From assembly GCA_001873995.1 (NCBI GenBank), contig MNVR01000004.1, positions 1-46,376 on the forward strand: a DNA stretch of 46,376 nucleotides, read 5' to 3'. Numbering within the stretch: position 1 is the first letter of the stretch; the number at the start of each line of letters is the position of its first letter. Below are positions 18,597-25,222 of this stretch, one piece after another. The stretch is from Candidatus Phelpsiimicrobium noxiivivens. GTDB taxonomy: Bacteria > Omnitrophota > Gorgyraeia > Velamenicoccales > Velamenicoccaceae. A program made the translations under genes and the position numbers. Under the pieces are notes generated by a model. The model was not told the DNA's origin. It saw only the letters and a program-made list of their open reading frames with translations, and did not search any database.

Positions 18597-19526
18597 CTAC
18601 CTCATAATAGTTGAAAAAAATTGAATTGCTATTTTTACAAGATCTGTATTGGCCACAAGAGTGCCGACCATCATAAAAGGAGCGAACGGTATTATTTCGC
18701 CCGTTTCAGAAACCTTAGGGATGCCATGGGATCTACTTTTTAACAACTCAGACTGGGTCAATATATTCAAAAAATAAAAAAAGAGGGTGAATTTCAAAAT
18801 ACGTAAAAAATATGCCAAAAAAGAACTAATATGGAAAATATTGGACTGAAAAATGACCCTTGCTACGATACCGATCGCGACAGCCGACAGGATAATATGC
18901 CTTTTTTCTTGAAACCGGTCCATGAAACGTTCTACGGTGCCATAAAATATAAAAAGGATGATTATTTTAGCGTATACATCATACTTGAATTTTAATATAT
19001 CCATAAAGGGCCAGATAAGCCAGGGAGTGACAAAAGAAATGTGCATCCTTTCCGTAAGAAAAATTTTAAATATCTTGTTCATATGGAGGCCTTTTAACAA
19101 GGCTGACTTATCTTTATAGTAAAAAAACCGCAATATCGTGACTATCAGGATAGCTAGCATGCTTAACAGGAAGATCGACAGAAAAATCGGCATGCAGGGA
19201 AAAGGGAAAATAGCAATATAACGGTCGACCGGCATTAAAAACGCGTATGTCGCAAAAAGCTTGCCATCTCCTGCGCCCCAGAGATTTGCCCAATAAAAAG
19301 CAAAACCTGTCGCGGACGCGAACAATATGTTCGCTGCAAAAAGATATGGGCCTATTATAAGCCCTTTGCCAAGGAACATCTGTAACGCGTAAACACAGAT
19401 ACCTGCCAGAATAGCGAAAAAAAGATACCTGTTCATTATGAGATGCGATCTCACGTCTGAAAAAGTAGTCAAGACCCCCAACAAAACAATGATCGGGTAA
19501 AAATAGTAGATTTCTGCGATCTGCAT
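18597..19526 (-). CDS. A24 prepilin-peptidase-like (GxGD) membrane protein
   Basis: I start at ATG 19526 (309 aa). A TTG at 19553 would add nine residues but lies inside the promoter. The protein has about seven to eight hydrophobic segments. It carries the two aspartates of GxGD aspartyl peptidases in the right order: D24 in TFSDVRSHLIMN and D87 in LWGAGDGK, both at cytosolic ends of helices. The prepilin peptidase N-terminal methylase Cys domain is absent, as in TadV/CpaA- or archaeal FlaK-type enzymes. It is the first gene of the minus-strand operon and sits 1 nt before the aminotransferase. No pilin-like substrate gene is visible. Protease activity is plausible; the role in this locus is unknown. 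Confidence 0.75.
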   Translation of the reverse strand: MQIAEIYYFYPIIVLLGVLTTFSDVRSHLIMNRYLFFAILAGICVYALQMFLGKGLIIGPYLFAANILFASATGFAFYWANLWGAGDGKLFATYAFLMPVDRYIAIFPFPCMPIFLSIFLLSMLAILIVTILRFFYYKDKSALLKGLHMNKIFKIFLTERMHISFVTPWLIWPFMDILKFKYDVYAKIIILFIFYGTVERFMDRFQEKRHIILSAVAIGIVARVIFQSNIFHISSFLAYFLRILKFTLFFYFLNILTQSELLKSRSHGIPKVSETGEIIPFAPFMMVGTLVANTDLVKIAIQFFSTIMR

Positions 19527-19532
19527 AGTCTT

Positions 19533-19560
19533 ATTATATTTGTGATACGACAATTAGCAA
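19533..19560 (-). promoter_or_regulatory. Sigma70-type promoter for the minus-strand operon, leaderless-type
   Basis: On the minus strand a TTGCTA -35 (19560-19555) and a perfect TATAAT -10 (19538-19533) are 16 nt apart. Only 6 nt separate the -10 box from ATG 19526, so transcription would begin at about the A of the start codon. No Shine-Dalgarno precedes the ATG. Confidence 0.7.
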
Positions 19561-19587
19561 GAAAAATTCACGGCGAAACTCCATTCC

Positions 19588-19615
19588 TTGAAATATTCGC
19601 TTATGGGTATATAAT
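19588..19615 (+). promoter_or_regulatory. Sigma70-type promoter for the U32-rSAM operon, near-leaderless
   Basis: TTGAAA (19588-19593) and TATAAT (19610-19615) are 16 nt apart. The ATG of the downstream gene is at 19628, leaving an expected 5' leader of roughly 5 nt and no Shine-Dalgarno. It is divergent from the promoter at 19533-19560; the two -35 boxes are 27 nt apart, so shared regulation is possible. Confidence 0.75.
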
Positions 19616-19627
19616 ATCCCTACTAAA

Positions 19628-20455
19628 ATGAGAATAGTTTGCCCTCTGCCAAGCGATTACAATGTGACACAACTTCTAGACCTGGGAGTAAGAGATTATT
19701 ACTTTGGTTACATCCCGGCCTTTTGGAGCAAAAACCATTCTTTGATAAATTCGATAAACAGGAGATGCACGCCTGAGTCGCAATCTTGCGAAAAACGCGT
19801 AAAAAGCTTCTTAAAGAATAGCGGCAATAAAGGCCTTAACCTATACGCAACTTTTAACGCGCCCTTATATACAACAGAGCAGATCACAAAAATACTTTCA
19901 GCGCTTGACGGCCTGTTAAAGATCGGACTTAGAGGGGCCATCGCGACTGACCTAGGCCTTATCATAACTGCCAGAGATTATTTTCCTAAACTAGAGATAC
20001 ATGCCAGCTGCGGAACAGTATGCCTGAACTCAGGAACTATGTATTTCCTATCAAAATTAGGCGTACAGCGCATAATACTATCCCGTTCTCTTGCGCTTAA
20101 AGAGATCAGGGAGTTATGCGCCGATGCTCGCGGCATGGAGCTTGAGATCATCCATCAGGATGCGCCCGGCTATTGCATAAATATTGACGGCTTATGCACG
20201 CACCACCATACAAATGTCAGGCCCTGCGACGAGCAGAAGCTTTTTGCCAAAGGAATGCCTATGACTATCCCAGTGGCATCGTATTCAAAGCTCTACTGGC
20301 TATACAAATACGGCGTCAGTCATATAAAATTACTGGAAAGAGGCATGACGTCCGCCCAATTATTAAAAAAACACAAATTTTTAATAACACTTATAAATAA
20401 CCTAGAGGCGCTAAAACCAAAATCGTTAAACGCATGGAAAAAGTCGTTTTACTGA
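19628..20455 (+). CDS. Peptidase U32 family protein, UbiU-like
   Basis: A 275-aa protein with the U32 layout: a beta-strand start with LPSDYNVTQLLDLGVRDYYFG, then EIHASCGTVCLNSGTMYFL and GVQRIILSRSL, followed by the Fe-S site. There C-x6-C (GYCINIDGLC) matches the U32 C-x6-C signature, and a third Cys follows nine residues later (VRPC). A fourth Cys at the usual distance is not present. U32 pairs such as UbiU-UbiV insert oxygen without O2, and others act on rRNA (RlhA) or tRNA (TrhP). The next gene is the UbiV-like partner, overlapping by 22 bp. The link to the radical SAM locus suggests O2-independent hydroxylation of its product (inference). Confidence 0.8.
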   Translation: MRIVCPLPSDYNVTQLLDLGVRDYYFGYIPAFWSKNHSLINSINRRCTPESQSCEKRVKSFLKNSGNKGLNLYATFNAPLYTTEQITKILSALDGLLKIGLRGAIATDLGLIITARDYFPKLEIHASCGTVCLNSGTMYFLSKLGVQRIILSRSLALKEIRELCADARGMELEIIHQDAPGYCINIDGLCTHHHTNVRPCDEQKLFAKGMPMTIPVASYSKLYWLYKYGVSHIKLLERGMTSAQLLKKHKFLITLINNLEALKPKSLNAWKKSFY

Positions 20456-21231
20456 ACAACTGGAAGCACATCAAAGATAAGTTGTCCGGAATGGGCCGCA
20501 TTTACTTTGGCAGCGAATTCTGCGACTATATTCTCCCTTCGCCAAAAGACGTTGATAGGCTCATTAAAATGAGAAAAGATACAAACATCGCTTTTAGCAT
20601 TGTCACGCCATATCTGAACCAACGCAGGCTTACGCAACTCACAAAGCTTTTAATTTTTATCAATGTGCATACACCTGAAATTGAGGTCATCGTAAATGAC
20701 TGGGGAGTGCTTCATATGCTATATACGCGTTTTCCACGATTGCAAGCCGTTCTTGGGCGAGTATTGAGCCGCCAGAAACGCGGCCCCTTCGTCAAGGTAC
20801 GTTCTGAGTTCGTTCAGATAGAAAAATTGGGCCTTAAAAAAACGGACCAAATATACTTGAAGTCTTCTATCCTCCAAAATGATCATATTGTCAGACTGGC
20901 TAAAGAATATAAGATCAAACGAATAGGGCTTGATAATACCCGACAAGGAATTATTTTTGAAAATAAAGGATTTTCAATAGATCTTTATTATCCTTATATC
21001 TATATCACTACGTCAAATTATTGCATGACCGAAATGATAGAAAGAAAAAGGGAACTTTTTGTAAAAACTGACGCTTGTCGGCGCTTTTGCTTCAATTCGG
21101 GCCTTAATAAGATCAAAATAGGAGAGGAGTGGGTATATCTTTTTGGGAACACCCAATTTTACCCAAACGATACCACTTCTATGCGCGGTATTCCCAAATA
21201 TGTAAACCGTCTGATAAAAGTCTCTTTTTAA
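20434..21231 (+). CDS. Peptidase U32 family protein, UbiV-like
   Basis: A 265-aa protein, ATG 20434 inside the end of the previous gene. Its IYFGSEFC start (C30), VTPYLNQRRL segment, EVIVNDWGVL and LQAVLGRVLSRQK motifs, and a late C-x17-C-x3-C (including CRRFC), match the four-Cys pattern known for UbiV-type U32 proteins, which ligate a 4Fe-4S cluster. The UbiU/UbiV pair works as a heterodimer, and the 22 bp overlap here fits stoichiometric co-translation. No other ubiquinone gene is visible, so a quinone role is not supported. Hydroxylation of a product of the neighbouring genes is more in keeping with the context. Confidence 0.8.
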   Translation: MEKVVLLNNWKHIKDKLSGMGRIYFGSEFCDYILPSPKDVDRLIKMRKDTNIAFSIVTPYLNQRRLTQLTKLLIFINVHTPEIEVIVNDWGVLHMLYTRFPRLQAVLGRVLSRQKRGPFVKVRSEFVQIEKLGLKKTDQIYLKSSILQNDHIVRLAKEYKIKRIGLDNTRQGIIFENKGFSIDLYYPYIYITTSNYCMTEMIERKRELFVKTDACRRFCFNSGLNKIKIGEEWVYLFGNTQFYPNDTTSMRGIPKYVNRLIKVSF

Positions 21232-21235
21232 TAAA

Positions 21236-22171
21236 ATGGCCAACTTTAAACAAACGACCTATTGCCCTAACCTCTGGAAAGAAGCCTACATAGATGACAA
21301 AGGGGACGTTTACGGCTGCTGCGTAAAAAAACCACATGTATTGGGGAATATATACAAAGAAAAGCTGGAAGATATCTGGAACAACAAAACCTTATATTTA
21401 TTCCGAAAAAAGTCCCTTGCCGGACAATTGTCATGTTTTAGCAGGTGTACCCTTACCAGGAGCAAAACAGAACATCCGTATAACTCGCCGACCGCGCCTT
21501 TCAGCAGTTTAGAAAATCTAAGCATCCGCTTCGGACAAGCCTGTCAGCTTCAATGCATAATGTGCTCTCTGGACCACAAGGACAAAGGATCTCTGGACCT
21601 CAAAAAGATCCTTCCTAATCTTGACCTGACGCATATCAAACTTATCTGTATGCAGGGAGGAGAACCTCTTTTGATCAAGGCGGCAAAAGATTTTTTTGAT
21701 CATGCCTATTCTCTTGAAAAAAAAGTTTCATTTCTTACGAACGGGCTATTGATCAATGATGAATGGGCTAAAAAAATATCCATCTGTTCCCCTTTTGTGT
21801 ATTTTTCAATTAACGCAGCGACAAAAAAAACGCACGAGTTAATAAATAAAGGATCAAAATGGGAAGTCGTCCTAAAGAACATACAAAGAGTCAGGAGCGC
21901 TAGAAAAAAATACTATTCCAAGATCAGGATATTCGGCCACATAACCATTGTGATAGAAAACCTGCCGGAGATCCCGCTTTTTATAGAAAAATTCAAACGA
22001 TTAGGTTTTGATATGATCAACTTCGGATTTGATTCATCAGTGCCGTTATACCTTGCATCGCATCTTAAAGAGATGTTATATTTAAGGATAAAGATCCGCA
22101 AAGCTTTAGAAGACTCCTGCGATTGCGACAAGATTGACCTGCATCAGTTAAGCATTCTGGGCCTTGCTTAA
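21236..22171 (+). CDS. Radical SAM protein with N-terminal (permuted) SPASM-like segment
   Basis: A 311-aa protein starting 4 nt after the U32 stop. Residues about 1-75 read like the end of a usual SPASM protein: [20 protein letters not shown], then [15 protein letters not shown] and FRKKSL...CFSRC. The radical SAM core comes after it, with C103/C107/C110 (CQLQCIMC), [12 protein letters not shown] and the SINAA strand. In ordinary SPASM enzymes this segment follows the barrel, so the order is reversed. It could instead be a fused remnant of another SPASM protein. It ends the U32 operon. No terminator is obvious before the pgk promoter. Confidence 0.85.
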   Translation: MANFKQTTYCPNLWKEAYIDDKGDVYGCCVKKPHVLGNIYKEKLEDIWNNKTLYLFRKKSLAGQLSCFSRCTLTRSKTEHPYNSPTAPFSSLENLSIRFGQACQLQCIMCSLDHKDKGSLDLKKILPNLDLTHIKLICMQGGEPLLIKAAKDFFDHAYSLEKKVSFLTNGLLINDEWAKKISICSPFVYFSINAATKKTHELINKGSKWEVVLKNIQRVRSARKKYYSKIRIFGHITIVIENLPEIPLFIEKFKRLGFDMINFGFDSSVPLYLASHLKEMLYLRIKIRKALEDSCDCDKIDLHQLSILGLA

Positions 22172-22178
22172 TTCGCTA

Positions 22179-22206
22179 TTTACAAACATATAAGTTTTGT
22201 TATAAT
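22179..22206 (+). promoter_or_regulatory. Sigma70-type promoter for pgk
   Basis: TTTACA (22179-22184) and TATAAT (22201-22206) are separated by 16 nt. The leader to ATG 22240 is about 26 nt and contains AGGAG at 22231-22235. This is a conventional leadered promoter, in contrast to the divergent pair at 19533-19615. Confidence 0.7.
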
Positions 22207-22239
22207 AAGGCAATATTTTTGAATAAACAAAGGAGCACA

Positions 22240-23427
22240 ATGGAAAAGAAAAGCATAAAAGACATACCTATAAAAGACAAAAAAGTGATCATGCGCGTGG
22301 ATTTTAACGTTCCCCAGGACAAAAAAACAGGGGTTATTACAGACGACACGCGCATAAAAGCGGCCCTGCCTACCATAGAATATATACTAAAAAACGACCC
22401 TAAGAAACTCATTCTTATGACCCATCTGGGAAGACCAGACGGACAAGTCAAGGGAGAGCTTAGGCTTGACCCAGTGGCTAATAGGCTCTCTGAGCTCCTT
22501 AAAACACCCGTAAAAAAACTTAATGACTGCGTAGGCGCAGAAGTGGCCAAGGCTATTGATGGAGCAAAAGAAAAGGTCATTTTGCTTGAAAATCTTAGAT
22601 TCCACCCCGAAGAAGAGCAAAATGATGCCAATTTTGCGAAACAGTTAGCTTCGCTTGCTGATATTTACGTCAATGATGCCTTTGGAACAGCGCACAGGGC
22701 GCATGCCTCCACAGAAGGAATCGCGCACGACCTGCCTGCAGTAGCCGGTTTTCTATTGGATAAAGAAATAGAATATCTTGGAAAAGCCATAGATACCCCG
22801 GATAAACCTTTTGCAGTAATTTTAGGCGGCTCAAAAGTCTCGGATAAAATAGGTGTAATTGAGAACCTTCTAAAAAAAGCGGATTCTCTCATAATCGGCG
22901 GCGGTATGGCTTATACTTTCTTAAAGGCGCAAGGCGCTAGCATAGGCAATTCAAAACTGGAAAAAGATAAGATAGGCCTGGCAAAAGAAACGCTTGAAAA
23001 AGCAAAACAAATGAAAGTCTCGTTTGTTCTGCCTATTGACCATCTGATCGTAGACAATATTGACGCGCCAACAAAAATAGAGACAACAAAAGACCAAAAT
23101 ATACCAGATGGTATGATAGCGGTTGATATAGGCCCAAAAACTATAGAGCTTTTCAAAAACTCCTTAAAAGACGCGAAGACTATATGCTGGAACGGCCCAT
23201 TAGGTATTTTTGAAAATGATAAATACGCTAAAGGGACAAAAGAGATCGCAGTTTTTATCACTACCCTTAAGGCCAAAACCATAATCGGCGGTGGAGATAC
23301 AGCAAGCGCCATTGCCAAATTCGGCTTAGAGAAAAAGATGACTCATATATCAACAGGCGGCGGCGCATCTTTGGAATTTATGGAAGGCAAGGTATTGCCG
23401 GGAATAGCGGCGTTAAACGATAAGTAG
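22240..23427 (+). CDS. pgk: Phosphoglycerate kinase
   Basis: A 395-aa enzyme of normal length. ATG 22240 is preceded by AGGAG at 22231-22235; an in-frame TTG at 22219 lies upstream of that site and is rejected. It converts 1,3-bisphosphoglycerate and ADP to 3-phosphoglycerate and ATP in the cytosol. Visible motifs are [26 protein letters not shown], the [12 protein letters not shown] substrate loop, [19 protein letters not shown] and the GGGDTASA nucleotide loop. It heads pgk-tpiA-secG, a common bacterial order. The stop codon overlaps the first unit of a repeat array belonging to the inserted S23-type gene. Confidence 0.98.
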   Translation: MEKKSIKDIPIKDKKVIMRVDFNVPQDKKTGVITDDTRIKAALPTIEYILKNDPKKLILMTHLGRPDGQVKGELRLDPVANRLSELLKTPVKKLNDCVGAEVAKAIDGAKEKVILLENLRFHPEEEQNDANFAKQLASLADIYVNDAFGTAHRAHASTEGIAHDLPAVAGFLLDKEIEYLGKAIDTPDKPFAVILGGSKVSDKIGVIENLLKKADSLIIGGGMAYTFLKAQGASIGNSKLEKDKIGLAKETLEKAKQMKVSFVLPIDHLIVDNIDAPTKIETTKDQNIPDGMIAVDIGPKTIELFKNSLKDAKTICWNGPLGIFENDKYAKGTKEIAVFITTLKAKTIIGGGDTASAIAKFGLEKKMTHISTGGGASLEFMEGKVLPGIAALNDK

Positions 23428-23467
23428 TTCTTTAGTTCACGAGTTCGCGAGTTCGCGAGTTATTGAG
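23426..23467. repeat. Left array of 8-nt degenerate repeats flanking the S23-type gene
   Basis: Five units of period 8 with consensus AGTTCRCG: AGTTCTTT, AGTTCACG, AGTTCGCG, AGTTCGCG, AGTTATTG. The first unit shares its AG with the pgk stop codon, and the array runs to 6 nt before the S23-type ATG. An inverted, more diverged counterpart follows the gene (23830-23868). Confidence 0.85.
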
Positions 23468-23473
23468 AACAAC

Positions 23474-23854
23474 ATGAAAATAGAAAAATTTGAAGATTTA
23501 ATCGCTTGGCAAGAAGCAAGAAAATTAGTAAATCTTGTTTATGGCCTAACAGATCAAAATAGTTTTAAAAACTTTGGTTTAGCAAATCAAATACAAAGAG
23601 CTGCTGTATCTTGTATGGCAAACATAAGCGAAGGTTTTGGCAGATATTCATTTAAGGATAGCAAACAATTTTTTACAATAGCAAGAGGCTCTGTCGCGGA
23701 AGTGCAAAGTCACATCTATGTTATTTTAGACCGGCAAATGATATCAAAAGATAAATTTCAGTTAATTTACGATCAAAGTATAAAAACTAATAAACTAATT
23801 AATGGCCTTATTAAAAATATAAAACTTCAACTAACCCAAAAACCCAAGAACTAA
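23474..23854 (+). CDS. Four-helix-bundle protein, S23/IVP (23S rRNA intervening-sequence) family
   Basis: A 126-aa protein starting at ATG 23474, of the family's usual length. Typical features are the N-terminal FEDLIAWQEARKLV helix, the SCMANISEGFGRYS segment after NQIQRAA, the FFTIARGSVAEVQSH helix and a basic tail. Family members were first noted inside 23S rRNA intervening sequences and also occur scattered through many genomes. Their function is not known; a related fold (Avd) serves in diversity-generating retroelements as a nucleic-acid-binding accessory. Here it stands alone between pgk and tpiA with repeat arrays on both sides, and its last codons lie within the right array. No reverse transcriptase is present nearby. 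Confidence 0.9.
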   Translation: MKIEKFEDLIAWQEARKLVNLVYGLTDQNSFKNFGLANQIQRAAVSCMANISEGFGRYSFKDSKQFFTIARGSVAEVQSHIYVILDRQMISKDKFQLIYDQSIKTNKLINGLIKNIKLQLTQKPKN

Positions 23855-23868
23855 TAACCCAAGAACCA
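23830..23868. repeat. Right, inverted array of 8-nt degenerate repeats flanking the S23-type gene
   Basis: On the minus strand this reads GGTTCTTG, GGTTATT, AGTTCTTG, GGTTTTTG, GGTTAG, the same RGTTNNTG-like unit as the left array but in opposite orientation. It covers the end of the S23-type coding sequence and the whole gap to tpiA, whose ATG at 23872 therefore lacks any Shine-Dalgarno. Confidence 0.75.
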
Positions 23869-23871
23869 TCC

Positions 23872-24636
23872 ATGCGAAGAAAAGTCATAGCAGGCAACTG
23901 GAAGATGAACAAGACCACTTCAGAGGCCATTGAATTGACTAACGGCCTTATGAGGGAACTTTATAAAATTGAAGACGTGGAGATCATTGTTTGCCCTCCG
24001 TTTACCGCCTTAGAGGAAGCCTCAGAAGTCGTCTACGAATCAAACATAAAGTTGGGCGCGCAAAATATGCATTGGGAAACAAATGGCGCATTTACGGGTG
24101 AGGTGTCGCCAGCCATGTTAAAAGAATTAGGTTGCCAATTTGTCATTCTGGGCCACTCCGAAAGACGCCAATATTTTCATGAGACAAACGAGAACGTAAA
24201 CAAAAAGTCTATAGCGGCGCTCAAGAACGGCCTGACACCTATAGTCTGTGTAGGAGAAAGATTAGAAGAAAGAGAGGCCAATAAGGCCTTTCAAGTAATA
24301 CAGAACCATGTTGAAGGCAGCTTATCAGGCATATCAAGCGAAGATATCAAAAAAGTAATTATCGCTTACGAACCGGTCTGGGCAATAGGTACTGGCAAGA
24401 CAGCCAGCCCAGCTCAGGCGCAGGAAGTGCACCAATTTATCAGGGAACTGCTTAAGAAAAAATATGGCGCAGAGATTTCAGAAGAGATCATTATTCTTTA
24501 CGGCGGCAGCGTAAAACCCAACAACACCAAAGAGCTCGTCACTCAAAATGACATTGATGGCGCCCTTGTCGGTGGCGCCAGCCTTGAGATAAAAAGCTTT
24601 GCTGAAATAGTAAACGCGGCATCAAATAAAGAATAA
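23872..24636 (+). CDS. tpiA: Triosephosphate isomerase
   Basis: A 254-aa TIM-barrel enzyme of standard length that interconverts dihydroxyacetone phosphate and glyceraldehyde 3-phosphate. Catalytic landmarks are AGNWKMN (Lys), ILGHSERR (His), the AYEPVWAIGTGKTA glutamate and flexible loop, and phosphate-binding ILYGGSVKP and GALVGGASL. ATG 23872 is the natural start by alignment of the N-terminus. The 17 nt before it are repeat sequence without a Shine-Dalgarno, so translation may depend on coupling or on weak initiation. It follows pgk with the S23-type gene between. Confidence 0.98.
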   Translation: MRRKVIAGNWKMNKTTSEAIELTNGLMRELYKIEDVEIIVCPPFTALEEASEVVYESNIKLGAQNMHWETNGAFTGEVSPAMLKELGCQFVILGHSERRQYFHETNENVNKKSIAALKNGLTPIVCVGERLEEREANKAFQVIQNHVEGSLSGISSEDIKKVIIAYEPVWAIGTGKTASPAQAQEVHQFIRELLKKKYGAEISEEIIILYGGSVKPNNTKELVTQNDIDGALVGGASLEIKSFAEIVNAASNKE

Positions 24637-24641
24637 GCATT

Positions 24642-24702
24642 ACCCCACTTACCTAAACGCTTAAAAGATCTCTTGCGATATTTCTTAAGCAGGCGCGGGG
24701 GT
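24642..24702 (+). other. Possible structured leader or attenuator between tpiA and secG
   Basis: In the 118-nt gap, ACCCC (24642-24646) can pair with GGGGT (24698-24702), enclosing a second hairpin GCTTAA (24659-24664)/TTAAGC (24685-24690) with further weak inner pairing. A short T-rich stretch (TAATTTT) follows the outer stem. It could attenuate transcription or stabilise the 3' end of tpiA mRNA. No known riboswitch or tRNA could be recognised. Confidence 0.35.
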
Positions 24703-24754
24703 TAATTTTGCAAAGAATAAGCCTAAATAATACAAAATTAAGGAGCATAATTAA

Positions 24755-25147
24755 ATGTTTACATTAATCATTATTGTCCACGTTCTCGCTTGTTGCCTTT
24801 TGATCCTTATAGTCCTCGTTCAGCAAGGCAAGGGGGGCGGGCTTATAGACTCTTTCTCATCGGCAGAATCTATATTCGGAACAAAAACTAACACATTTTT
24901 AGTAAAAGCTACATCTTTCTTATCAGTCGTATTTTTCATCACTTGTTTAAGCCTTGCCTTCCTGTCTATCCAAAGAAATAAGTCGCTTACAGAAACATCT
25001 GATATGAAAAAACAGGTCCCACTTGCTCAGGCAGGCGCCAAACCAACTCAAGCACCGGTGCCGACTAATACGACAGCGACAACGGCCTTACCTCCAGCGA
25101 ACACGCCTGTGGCTGCGCAAAATACTACGACACAGATTGAAAAATAA
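24755..25147 (+). CDS. secG: SecG preprotein translocase subunit with a Thr/Ala/Pro-rich tail
   Basis: A 130-aa inner-membrane protein with GGAG at 24743-24746 before ATG 24755. It has two transmembrane helices (about residues 2-22 and 49-70). Between them is the SecG signature VLVQQGKGGGL...SSAESIFG, which contacts SecYE. Residues about 90-130 are a low-complexity Thr, Ala, Pro and Gln tail, making the protein longer than many SecG homologues. It completes the pgk-tpiA-secG block and is followed by a strong terminator. Confidence 0.93.
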   Translation: MFTLIIIVHVLACCLLILIVLVQQGKGGGLIDSFSSAESIFGTKTNTFLVKATSFLSVVFFITCLSLAFLSIQRNKSLTETSDMKKQVPLAQAGAKPTQAPVPTNTTATTALPPANTPVAAQNTTTQIEK

Positions 25148-25180
25148 AACTGCAGGACAGACTCAAAAAAAAGATCTTAA

Positions 25181-25211
25181 AGGCCACTTGTCATATAAGT
25201 GGCCTTTTTTT
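25181..25211 (+). terminator. Rho-independent terminator after secG
   Basis: A perfect 9-bp stem, AGGCCACTT (25181-25189) with AAGTGGCCT (25197-25205), a 7-nt loop and a run of seven T at 25205-25211. An A-rich stretch precedes it, so it may also act weakly in the reverse direction. Confidence 0.95.
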
Positions 25212-25222
25212 CGGAGAATTTC

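Noticed and set aside
3252-19526. Small RiPP-type precursor peptide gene inside the radical SAM operons
   Set aside because: Genes overlap or abut with almost no gaps and no short ORF stands free, so no precursor is visible here; one could lie upstream of the window.
22219-22239. TTG start for pgk
   Set aside because: It lies upstream of the AGGAG site; ATG 22240 fits the family N-terminus.
23474-23854. Diversity-generating retroelement accessory (Avd)
   Set aside because: No reverse transcriptase or template/variable repeat pair is present; the S23/IVP family fits better.
23426-23868. CRISPR array at the 8-nt repeats
   Set aside because: The units are too short, contiguous without spacers, and no cas gene is present.
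24637-24754. tRNA gene between tpiA and secG
   Set aside because: The hairpins do not fit a cloverleaf, and D-arm and T-arm motifs are lacking.
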